Shown: one piece after another, positions 1 through 5,796 of the stretch
Layout of the letters: the number at the start of each line of letters is the position of its first letter
Position numbering within the stretch: the first letter of the stretch is position 1
DNA from: JACVRX01 sp035697245
Lineage (GTDB): Bacteria; Actinomycetota; Actinomycetes; Jiangellales; Jiangellaceae
Assembly (NCBI GenBank): GCA_035697245.1
Contig: DASSDH010000113.1
Span: 1-12,894, forward strand
Direction: 5' to 3'
DNA length: 12,894 nucleotides
Notes under the pieces: generated by a model
Told to the model about the DNA's origin: nothing
What the model saw: the letters and a program-made list of their open reading frames with translations, nothing else
The model's database searches: none
Translations under genes and position numbers: made by a program

Positions 1-987
1 ATGCGCCCACCAGGCGGCGATATCCGCCCAGCCCGGTGAGGACAGCGAGCCGCCGTTGTGCTGCACGGACAGCGCAGCGCACAGATTGGCGAACCGCAGC
101 CGCTGTTCCAGCGACCACCTCGCCAGTGTGCCGACGATGAAGGCAGCTCCGAACACGTCGCCAGCCCCGGTCACGTCGATCACCTCGACGACCAATCCCT
201 CGACCTCGGCCGACTCTCCGGTGAGTTGGTCGACGGCGAGGGCGCCGCGTGCTCCGTCGGTGACGACCGCGACGGGCACCAGGTCGGCCAGCTTGGCCAG
301 GGCTGACTCCGGGCTGCCGGTGCGCGTGTATGCCATCGCCTCCACGGCGTTGGGCATGAAGGCGTGGCAGCTGGAGAGCTGCTTGAGCGTCTGGGGCGAC
401 CATCGCTCAGTCTGGTCCCAGCCCACATCGGCGAAGACGAGTTCGCCCCGGTCGGCGCGCCGCCGGATCCAGTCCGGGAGCTCGGTCGCGTTGAGGCTGG
501 TGAACACGGCGCGGGCAGGCGGCAGGCCGGCGGCCAGTTCGTGGACTGGGATCGGCGGCTCGTGCTCGTGCGTGACCAGGCTCCGATCGCCGCGGTAGCC
601 CACCGACACTGTGACCGGCGAATGCCAGTCCGGGAACCGTCGGGAACTCGACAGGTCGACGGCCTCCTGCTCGGCGAGGGTCGCCCAGGAAAAGTCGCCG
701 TAGACATCCTCGCCGAATGCGGCGGCGACCGCTGTCCGCAGCCCGAGCCGGGAACCCGCCACGGCAACGTTGGCCACGCCTCCTGGGCACGAGCCCATGC
801 CCTCGGTGTGCACCTCGGTGCCGACGGCCGGGGGTGCGCGCAGAGCGGTGAACACGATGTCGTAGTAGACGGTGCCGGCCACGACCAGGTCTGTCTCCGG
901 AGCGTCGGCATCGCGCGAAGGTGCCAGCGGATCGAGCGGTGCGCCGACGAGCGGCTCGGACTCGTACCCGTCACCCGCGCGCGCCAT
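1..987 (-). CDS. PfkB-family carbohydrate kinase (3' end cut by window)
   Basis: Translating the minus strand from the ATG at 987 gives 329 codons with no stop before the window edge. An AGAGGAG ribosome site lies 7 nt upstream of this start. The protein has the ribokinase/PfkB hallmarks: a glycine-rich N-terminal motif (SCPGGVANVAVAGSRLG, about residues 66-82), NAVE at 213-216 (the NxxE motif linked to Mg/phosphate handling) and the C-terminal signature DVTGAGDVFGAAF at 271-283. D277 is the expected catalytic base. The family phosphorylates sugars or nucleosides with ATP in the cytoplasm; the substrate here cannot be read from the sequence. Family members are usually 300-340 residues, so little is missing. 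About 32 residues precede the first core strand (DLVVAGTVYYD), a longer leader than usual. The gene diverges from a family 4 glycosidase across 67 bp, which suggests a shared sugar-catabolism role. The family call is firm; the specificity is unknown. Confidence 0.93.
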   Translation of the reverse strand, partial: MARAGDGYESEPLVGAPLDPLAPSRDADAPETDLVVAGTVYYDIVFTALRAPPAVGTEVHTEGMGSCPGGVANVAVAGSRLGLRTAVAAAFGEDVYGDFSWATLAEQEAVDLSSSRRFPDWHSPVTVSVGYRGDRSLVTHEHEPPIPVHELAAGLPPARAVFTSLNATELPDWIRRRADRGELVFADVGWDQTERWSPQTLKQLSSCHAFMPNAVEAMAYTRTGSPESALAKLADLVPVAVVTDGARGALAVDQLTGESAEVEGLVVEVIDVTGAGDVFGAAFIVGTLARWSLEQRLRFANLCAALSVQHNGGSLSSPGWADIAAWWAH

Positions 988-1054
988 CGCAGCGCTCCTC
1001 TCACCCGCGCTCAGGTCGATGTAACCACGGCCAGGGCCGGAATTGGCAGGCAGT
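988..1054. promoter_or_regulatory. 67-bp divergent intergenic region between sugar kinase and GH4 gene
   Basis: Both flanking genes must be transcribed outward from this short gap, unless one promoter lies inside the opposite gene. It holds the AGAGGAG ribosome site of the kinase on the minus strand. On the plus strand there is only a weak GGCAGG ahead of the glycosidase. I see no convincing -35/-10 pair and no clear long operator palindrome. The regulatory role is inferred from the divergent layout alone. Confidence 0.35.
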
Positions 1055-2407
1055 ATGTGCCGGGTGCGGCTGGTTGTCCTCGGTGGAGGCGGGTTCCGGG
1101 TCCCGCTGCTGCATCGCGCTCTGCTCGTCGATGCCGCGGGCGGCGGCGTCGTCGACGACGTGGTGCTGGTCGACCCCGACCCGCTCCGCCTGGACGCGGT
1201 GCTGGCGGTGCTCGACCATCTGGGCGCTGCTAGCAGCGGGCCACGGCTCACGATCCGGGCGACGACCGACCTGGCCGATGGACTGCGGGGGGCCGACGTC
1301 GTCTTCTCGGCGATCCGGGTCGGCGGCCTGGCCGGCCGGGTGGTGGACGAGCAGGTCGCCCGGCGCGAAGGAGTGATCGGTCAGGAGACCGTTGGTGCGG
1401 GCGGAATCAGTTATGCGCTGCGGACGATCCCTGTCGTGCGAGGAATAGCTGGGCAGATCGCGGCGACCGCGCCGGCTGCGTGGGTCGTCAACTTCACCAA
1501 TCCCGCGGGGGTCGTCACCGAGGTGATGTCCGAGGTCTTGGGCGAGCGAGTCATCGGTATCTGTGACTCGCCGGTGGGTCTGTGCCGGCGTGCTGCGCGT
1601 GCCGTCGGCATGGATCCCGAGAACGCGGACTGCGATTACGTCGGGATCAACCATCTGGGTTGGCTGCGCGCCATGCTCGTCGATGGTGTGGATCGGTTGC
1701 CCGACCTGCTGGCGGATCCGATCGCTCTGGAGTCGTTCGAAGAGGGGGCGCTGTTCGGTAGGCAGTGGCTGCAAGCGCTCGGCTCGATCCCCAACGAGTA
1801 TCTGCACTACTACTACTTCACCCGGGATGTGCGGGCCGCTGACACCGGACCGGGGCGCGCGGCGGCCCTGGTGGGCCAGCAAGAGATGTTTTACGCATCG
1901 GCTGCGTCCGAGGCTGCGCACGAGCTCTGGACCGCCGCTCTGCACGCTCGCGAGGAGTCCTACTTCGCCGATAACCGTCGGGCGATGGAAGCGGGGCCGC
2001 GAGCCGGCGAGGACCTGGGCGGCGGTGGATACACCGGCATCGCCCTGGCCGTCATGCGAGCGATTGTCCGGAACGAGCCGGGTCGGCTCATCGTGAACGT
2101 TCGCAATCGCGGGGCGATACCCGGGATCGCCGCTGAATCGGTCGTCGAAGTGCCGTGCATCGTCGATGGTCGGGGAGCCCGGCCGCTTTCCACCGGACCA
2201 CTGTCCGAACACCAGGCCGGCTTGATCCACGCCGTGAAGGCCTGTGAGGCAGAGACGATCACGGCTGCCCGCACCGGGTCCCGTCGAGCGGCACTTCGTG
2301 CGTTTGCCGGACACCCGCTGGTCGACTCCGTCACGGTCGCACGCCGGTTGCTCGACTCCTACCTCGAGTCGGTTCCGGGCCTCGCCGACATCCTCGACTC
2401 GCCATAG
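1055..2407 (+). CDS. Glycoside hydrolase family 4 enzyme (6-phospho-beta-glucosidase-like)
   Basis: This 450-residue protein has the layout and length of GH4 enzymes, which cleave glycosides by an NAD- and Mn-dependent redox mechanism in the cytoplasm. A dinucleotide-binding strand-loop opens it (RLVVLGGGGFRVPLL, residues 5-19). NFTNPAGV at 146-153 follows, then GICDSP around C170 and GINHLGW with H200. C170 and H200 match the family's metal-binding Cys and His. A tyrosine cluster at 252-254 lies where the family carries its catalytic Tyr (tentative). The tetrapeptide after the metal cysteine helps set specificity in GH4; here it is CDSP, close to but not the same as CDMP of phospho-alpha-glucosidases or CNVP of phospho-beta-glucosidases. 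The ATG at 1055 is preferred: it starts just before the first beta strand and has GGCAGG 4 nt upstream. An in-frame TTG at 1043 would add four residues. No PTS gene is visible, so the source of any phosphorylated substrate is unclear. Confidence 0.92.
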   Translation: MCRVRLVVLGGGGFRVPLLHRALLVDAAGGGVVDDVVLVDPDPLRLDAVLAVLDHLGAASSGPRLTIRATTDLADGLRGADVVFSAIRVGGLAGRVVDEQVARREGVIGQETVGAGGISYALRTIPVVRGIAGQIAATAPAAWVVNFTNPAGVVTEVMSEVLGERVIGICDSPVGLCRRAARAVGMDPENADCDYVGINHLGWLRAMLVDGVDRLPDLLADPIALESFEEGALFGRQWLQALGSIPNEYLHYYYFTRDVRAADTGPGRAAALVGQQEMFYASAASEAAHELWTAALHAREESYFADNRRAMEAGPRAGEDLGGGGYTGIALAVMRAIVRNEPGRLIVNVRNRGAIPGIAAESVVEVPCIVDGRGARPLSTGPLSEHQAGLIHAVKACEAETITAARTGSRRAALRAFAGHPLVDSVTVARRLLDSYLESVPGLADILDSP

Positions 2408-2510
2408 GTCGTCCTCGTGCTGGGGGTGGCGGGGGGCAATGCCACTGCACTAGTCTCACGGTGGGTCGGCTGTGACTGGTGTGGTTTGTGTGACGATTGG
2501 GGCGAGGAAT

Positions 2511-2717
2511 GTGACTATCGCACTCGTGACCATGGTGCTCATCGTGATCGCCGGGGTGGCCGTCATGGCGGTGGCGACGATTGCCCACGCTCTGGACCGC
2601 TCGCGCCGCCTGCGCCAACGGCTACGAGCCCGATACGTCACCGTCGCGGCCTGGACCTATCGAGTTCGCCGCCAGGCCGGCCACCGGCTGCAGCGCTCTG
2701 GCGCCGTACCGCGGTAA
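2511..2717 (+). CDS. Small single-helix membrane protein with basic tail (hypothetical)
   Basis: From the GTG at 2511 this reads 68 residues. One strongly hydrophobic helix spans about residues 3-25 and is followed by an Arg-rich segment (DRSRRLRQRLRARY, 29-42) and a further basic tail. By the positive-inside rule the tail faces the cytoplasm. GGGGCGAGG lies a few bases upstream and favours this start; a GTG at 2472 in the same frame would give 81 residues. It sits 49 bp before ftsY on the same strand. I do not recognise a family. The membrane-helix pattern, proper start and stop, and position make it plausible, but a chance ORF in GC-rich DNA is not excluded. Confidence 0.45.
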   Translation: MTIALVTMVLIVIAGVAVMAVATIAHALDRSRRLRQRLRARYVTVAAWTYRVRRQAGHRLQRSGAVPR

Positions 2718-2734
2718 GCCTCGACGGGAGGCTT
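2716..2734 (+). terminator. Short hairpin at the stop of the small membrane gene
   Basis: The arms AAGCCTC (2716-2722) and GAGGCTT (2728-2734) pair perfectly over 7 bp around a 5-nt loop, GACGG. The hairpin begins within the TAA stop codon of the upstream gene. No run of T follows, so it could be a weak terminator, an attenuator or a processing site ahead of ftsY. Confidence 0.35.
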
Positions 2735-2766
2735 CCCAGGTCTCCGGTCTGCGAGGATGTGCGTTC

Positions 2767-3948
2767 GTGGAGTACGTCGTGATCGCCGTGGTCGCCGTTC
2801 TGCTCGTCGTCGCGATCATTGTTCTCATTCGCGCCCCTCGCCGTGGCCCACGAACGATGCCGCCCGAACAGCCACGTGCGGGAGTCGACTACAAACCGGG
2901 TGTAGGCGACGACGCGGCACCACCGGTGGACACAGCCACCCGCGACTTGCAGACGATTCCGCTGCCCGACGAGGCCACCGTCGAGGAAGCTCGGCGGTTA
3001 CCGACGCTTCCGGAGCGGCCGGAGCCGACCGCGGGTCGGCTGGTGCGACTGCGCTCCCGGCTCGCTCGATCGCAGTCGGCGCTCGGTCGAGGGCTGCTCA
3101 CGTTGCTCTCGCGCGAGCGGCTCGACGAGGACACCTGGGAGGAGATCGAGGACACCCTGATCACCTCCGATCTCGGGGTTGCACCGGCTCGGGAGCTGGT
3201 CGGCCGGCTGCGTAACCGGGTGCGGGTCGAAGGCGTGGCTGACCCAGCAGCGGCCCATCGCATACTGCGCGAGGAGCTCGTCGCGCTGGTCGATCCGACC
3301 ATGGATCGTTCGCTGCACACCGCGCGCCATGTCGCGGACAACCGGCCCGCTGTCGTGCTGGTCGTCGGGGTGAACGGAACCGGCAAGACGACGACTGTGG
3401 GCAAGCTGGCTCGGATGCTGGTTGCCGACGACCGCGACGTCGTACTCGGGGCGGCCGACACGTTTCGCGCCGCGGCTACCGACCAGCTGACGACGTGGGG
3501 CGACCGGGTGGGTGTGCCGACGGTGCGTGGCCCCCAGGGCGGCGATCCGGCGAGTGTGGCGTTCGATGCCGTCCGAGCGGGAATCGAGCAGGAGGCCGAC
3601 GTCGTGCTCGTCGACACCGCTGGCCGGCTGCAGACGAAGGTCGGGCTGATGGACGAGCTCGGCAAGGTCAAGCGGGTCGTTGAAAAGCACGGCCCGGTGG
3701 ACGAGGTGCTGCTGGTCCTCGACGCGACGACCGGTCAGAACGGCATGGCCCAGGCACGGGTCTTCGGCGAGGTCGTCGACGTCTCCGGCATCGTGTTGAC
3801 CAAGCTCGACGGCACGGCCAAAGGCGGGATCGTCGTCGCCGTGCAGCGTGAGCTGGGAGTTCCGGTCAAGCTCGTCGGCCTGGGGGAAGGCCCTGACGAT
3901 CTTGCGCCGTTCAATGCCGAGGCCTTCGTCGACGGGCTGCTCGGCTGA
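2767..3948 (+). CDS. ftsY: FtsY, signal recognition particle receptor GTPase
   Basis: This 393-residue protein docks SRP-ribosome-nascent chain complexes at the membrane for co-translational insertion. Residues 1-21 form a hydrophobic N-terminal helix (start MEYVVIAVVAVLLVVA), an anchor seen in actinobacterial FtsY and unlike the long acidic domain of E. coli. A short Pro- and charge-rich linker follows, then the N domain (about 90-190) and the G domain. GTPase motifs are intact: P-loop GVNGTGKT at 201-208, DTFRAAATDQL, DTAGR at 283-287, TKLDG at 345-349, and the closing GLGEGPDDLAPF. The GTG at 2767 is chosen because it sits directly at the hydrophobic helix and has GAGG 10 nt upstream; the reading frame is open further upstream but carries no FtsY sequence there. 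It lies directly before the amtB-glnK-glnD operon, the usual order in actinobacteria. The usual upstream neighbour, smc, is absent. Confidence 0.97.
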   Translation: MEYVVIAVVAVLLVVAIIVLIRAPRRGPRTMPPEQPRAGVDYKPGVGDDAAPPVDTATRDLQTIPLPDEATVEEARRLPTLPERPEPTAGRLVRLRSRLARSQSALGRGLLTLLSRERLDEDTWEEIEDTLITSDLGVAPARELVGRLRNRVRVEGVADPAAAHRILREELVALVDPTMDRSLHTARHVADNRPAVVLVVGVNGTGKTTTVGKLARMLVADDRDVVLGAADTFRAAATDQLTTWGDRVGVPTVRGPQGGDPASVAFDAVRAGIEQEADVVLVDTAGRLQTKVGLMDELGKVKRVVEKHGPVDEVLLVLDATTGQNGMAQARVFGEVVDVSGIVLTKLDGTAKGGIVVAVQRELGVPVKLVGLGEGPDDLAPFNAEAFVDGLLG

Positions 3949-3952
3949 TTCG

Positions 3953-3968
3953 TTCACACGGCCGAAAC
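3953..3968 (+). promoter_or_regulatory. Putative GlnR half-box 1 upstream of amtB
   Basis: TTCAC, six bases, then GAAAC matches the actinobacterial GlnR pattern gTnAC-n6-GaAAC except for the first base. It begins five bases after the ftsY stop. GlnR is the global nitrogen regulator that controls amtB-glnK-glnD in streptomycetes. A second copy lies 31 bp downstream on the same helical face. The motif is short, so the call rests on the duplication and on the gene context. Confidence 0.5.
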
Positions 3969-3983
3969 ATCTCCGACGCAGAT

Positions 3984-3999
3984 GTCACGCGCCTGCAAC
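3984..3999 (+). promoter_or_regulatory. Putative GlnR half-box 2 upstream of amtB
   Basis: GTCAC, six bases, then GCAAC matches gTnAC-n6-GaAAC with one mismatch (C for A in the second half). Both parts are offset 31 bp from those of the first box, about three helical turns. The classical Streptomyces arrangement places the repeats 22 bp apart, about two turns, so the spacing here is non-standard but in phase. It lies about 120 bp upstream of the amtB start, room enough for a promoter and leader. No confident -10 element was found. Confidence 0.5.
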
Positions 4000-4012
4000 A
4001 TGCTGCGTACGA

Positions 4013-4040
4013 AGGAGCAACACAGCCGCGCGACGCTCCT
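4013..4040 (+). other. Weak inverted repeat in the probable amtB leader
   Basis: AGGAGC (4013-4018) and GCTCCT (4035-4040) are perfect 6-bp inverted arms with a 16-base spacer. The left arm resembles a ribosome site but precedes no good start codon. It may fold in the transcript. Such short repeats also arise by chance in GC-rich DNA. Confidence 0.2.
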
Positions 4041-4116
4041 ACCGACCACCGGTCCCAGGGCACCCGGCAGCGCCGCCTCCCGCCCGGCCCGGCCACCGAC
4101 TCGACAAGGAGTCAGC

Positions 4117-5451
4117 ATGCCCGAGCTCAACACGGGCGACACCGCGTGGGTGCTGGCGAGCTCGGCGCTCGTCCTGCTCATGACGCCCGGCCTGGCGTTC
4201 TTCTACGGCGGAATGGTCCGCTCCAAGAACGTCCTCAACATGCTCATGATGAGCTTCATCTGCCTGGCGATCGTCCCGGTGTTGTGGGTGCTGTACGGAT
4301 ACAGCGTCTCCTTCGACACCGACATCGCCAACGGCCTGCTCGGCGGGCTCGGCAAGGTGGGGCTGTCCAGCGTCGGCCTGGAGAGCGTGAGCGGCACGAT
4401 CCCGGAGTTCGCGTTCGTCGCCTTCCAGCTCATGTTCGCGATCATCACCGTGGCCTTGATCAGCGGCGCGGTCGCCGACCGGACCAAGTTCGGTACCTGG
4501 GCACTGTTCGTCGTGCTGTGGATCACCGTCGTCTACCTGCCGGTCGCCCACTGGGTCTTCTTCTTCGACGAGGGCAACGGCGGCTGGATCGCCGACCGGC
4601 TGGGTGCGCTGGACTTCGCCGGCGGCACGGCGGTCCACATCAACGCCGGAGCGGCGGCGCTGGCGCTGGCCATCGTGGTGGGCAAGCGGATGGGGTGGCG
4701 CCGCGACCCGATGCGCCCGCACAACCTGCCGTTCGTCGTGCTCGGGGCCGCGCTGCTGTGGTTCGGCTGGTTCGGCTTCAACTCGGGTTCGGCCGTCTCG
4801 GCCGGCGGACTGGCCGCTGGCGCATTCATCAACACCGCGGTTGCCACCGCGGCGGCGATTCTGGGCTGGCTGCTCGTGGAGATCGTGCGGGACAAGCACG
4901 CCACCACACTGGGCGCCGCATCCGGAGCCGTCGCAGGCCTGGTCGCGATCACGCCCGCATGTGCTGCAGTGAGTCCGGTCGGCGCGATCGTCATCGGAGT
5001 GGTCGCCGGGATTCTCTGTTCACTCGCGATCGGGCTGAAGTACCGGTTCGGCTACGACGACTCGCTCGACGTGGTGGGCGTGCACCTGGTCGGCGGACTC
5101 GTCGGCACGTTGCTGATCGGCTTCCTCGCGACCGCCGCGTTCACCGGTGGGGCCGAGGGATTGCTCTACGGTGGCGGCATGGATCAGCTGCGAAAGCAGT
5201 CGATCGCGGCTGTGACCGTGATGGTCTACTCGTTCGTGGTCACATACATCCTCGGCACCATCCTGGACAAGACCGTCGGGTTCCGGGCGTCGCAGGAGAG
5301 CGAGGCGACCGGCCTGGACGAGACGTCTCACCTGGAGACGGCCTACGAATTCGGCAGCGCCTCGGGAGTTGCCGTCGGGCACGCTCGGCCACCGGCGGAG
5401 GACGCCGAGCCGGTCGGCACCGCAGCGTCGGAGGAAGGTGTCAAAGCATGA
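4117..5451 (+). CDS. amtB: AmtB-type ammonium channel
   Basis: This 444-residue polytopic membrane protein of the Amt/Rh family conducts ammonium into the cell and binds PII protein on its cytoplasmic side. The ATG at 4117 follows AAGGAG with 6-nt spacing; earlier in-frame starts add only hydrophilic, low-complexity sequence. It opens with GDTAWVLASSALVLLMTPG, typical of actinobacterial Amt, which lack a cleaved signal peptide of the E. coli type. The Amt signature DFAGGTAVHINAG holds the first pore histidine, H174, and the second of the pair, H323, is in VGVHLVGG. WFGWFGFNSGS and FVAFQLMFAIITVAL match the segments that carry the phenylalanine gate. The C-terminal tail has GFRASQESEATGLDETSHLETAYEF-type sequence, the region that contacts PII. 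Its stop overlaps the glnK start as ATGA, so translation is probably coupled. Two GlnR-like boxes upstream suggest induction under nitrogen limitation. Confidence 0.97.
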   Translation: MPELNTGDTAWVLASSALVLLMTPGLAFFYGGMVRSKNVLNMLMMSFICLAIVPVLWVLYGYSVSFDTDIANGLLGGLGKVGLSSVGLESVSGTIPEFAFVAFQLMFAIITVALISGAVADRTKFGTWALFVVLWITVVYLPVAHWVFFFDEGNGGWIADRLGALDFAGGTAVHINAGAAALALAIVVGKRMGWRRDPMRPHNLPFVVLGAALLWFGWFGFNSGSAVSAGGLAAGAFINTAVATAAAILGWLLVEIVRDKHATTLGAASGAVAGLVAITPACAAVSPVGAIVIGVVAGILCSLAIGLKYRFGYDDSLDVVGVHLVGGLVGTLLIGFLATAAFTGGAEGLLYGGGMDQLRKQSIAAVTVMVYSFVVTYILGTILDKTVGFRASQESEATGLDETSHLETAYEFGSASGVAVGHARPPAEDAEPVGTAASEEGVKA

Positions 5452-5786
5452 AGCTCGTCACGGCGGTGATCAAGCCGTTCAAGCTCGACGACGTCCGGTC
5501 GGCACTGGAGACCTTCGGCGTGCAGGGCATGACGGTGAGTGAAGCCAGTGGCTACGGCCGCCAGAAGGGGCACACCGAGGTCTACCGGGGTGCCGAGTAC
5601 ACCGTCGACTTGGTCCCCAAGCTCCGGCTGGAGGTGCTGGTCGACGACAGCGATGCCGACGACGTGGTGGACGTGGTCGCCAAGTCGGCACAGACCGGGA
5701 AGATCGGCGACGGCAAGGTATGGGTCACGCCCGTCGAGACGGTCATTCGGGTCCGGACCGGAGAGACCGGAGCCGAGGCCCTGTAG
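5448..5786 (+). CDS. glnK: PII nitrogen-signalling protein GlnK
   Basis: This 112-residue protein is full length for the PII family, trimeric sensors of ATP/ADP and 2-oxoglutarate that plug AmtB when nitrogen is ample. It begins MKLVTAVIKPFKLDDVRSAL. The T-loop (GRQKGHTEVYRGAEYTV, 37-53) keeps Y51, the residue modified by GlnD, as well as Y46. The second signature, with TGKIGDGKVWV, lies in the C-terminal half. GAGGAAGG sits 9 nt before the ATG, inside the end of amtB, and the ATG overlaps the amtB stop by four bases. In actinobacteria studied so far the protein is adenylylated rather than uridylylated at Y51; that this holds here is inferred from lineage. The name glnB would also fit, but linkage to amtB favours glnK. 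Confidence 0.97.
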   Translation: MKLVTAVIKPFKLDDVRSALETFGVQGMTVSEASGYGRQKGHTEVYRGAEYTVDLVPKLRLEVLVDDSDADDVVDVVAKSAQTGKIGDGKVWVTPVETVIRVRTGETGAEAL

Positions 5787-5796
5787 AGCCGGGACG

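Noticed and set aside
180..1004. A 274-codon minus-strand frame at the left end
   Set aside because: It is out of frame with the PfkB kinase. Only the frame starting at 987 gives kinase motifs, and it has the good ribosome site.
1001..2314. A 437-codon open frame on the minus strand opposite the GH4 gene
   Set aside because: It shadows a gene with intact GH4 catalytic motifs. The translated sequence has no recognisable domain and an Arg/His/Asp-rich composition.
2408..2510. Possible promoter or RNA element in the gap after the GH4 gene
   Set aside because: The gap is G-rich and has no convincing hairpin, promoter pair or conserved RNA motif that I can recognise.
2581..2766. N-terminal extension of FtsY
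   Set aside because: The frame is open but the extra residues have no FtsY character and overlap the small membrane gene. GTG 2767 begins exactly at the membrane helix.
3982..4116. Upstream in-frame ATG at 3982 as the amtB start
   Set aside because: It would add 45 residues of non-conserved sequence and overlap the second GlnR-like box. ATG 4117 has AAGGAG at the right distance and matches family N-termini.
4146..5447. A long plus-strand frame running through amtB in the glnK frame
   Set aside because: Only the last 112 codons (from 5448) carry protein-family sequence. The upstream part is an out-of-frame reading of amtB, rich in Arg.
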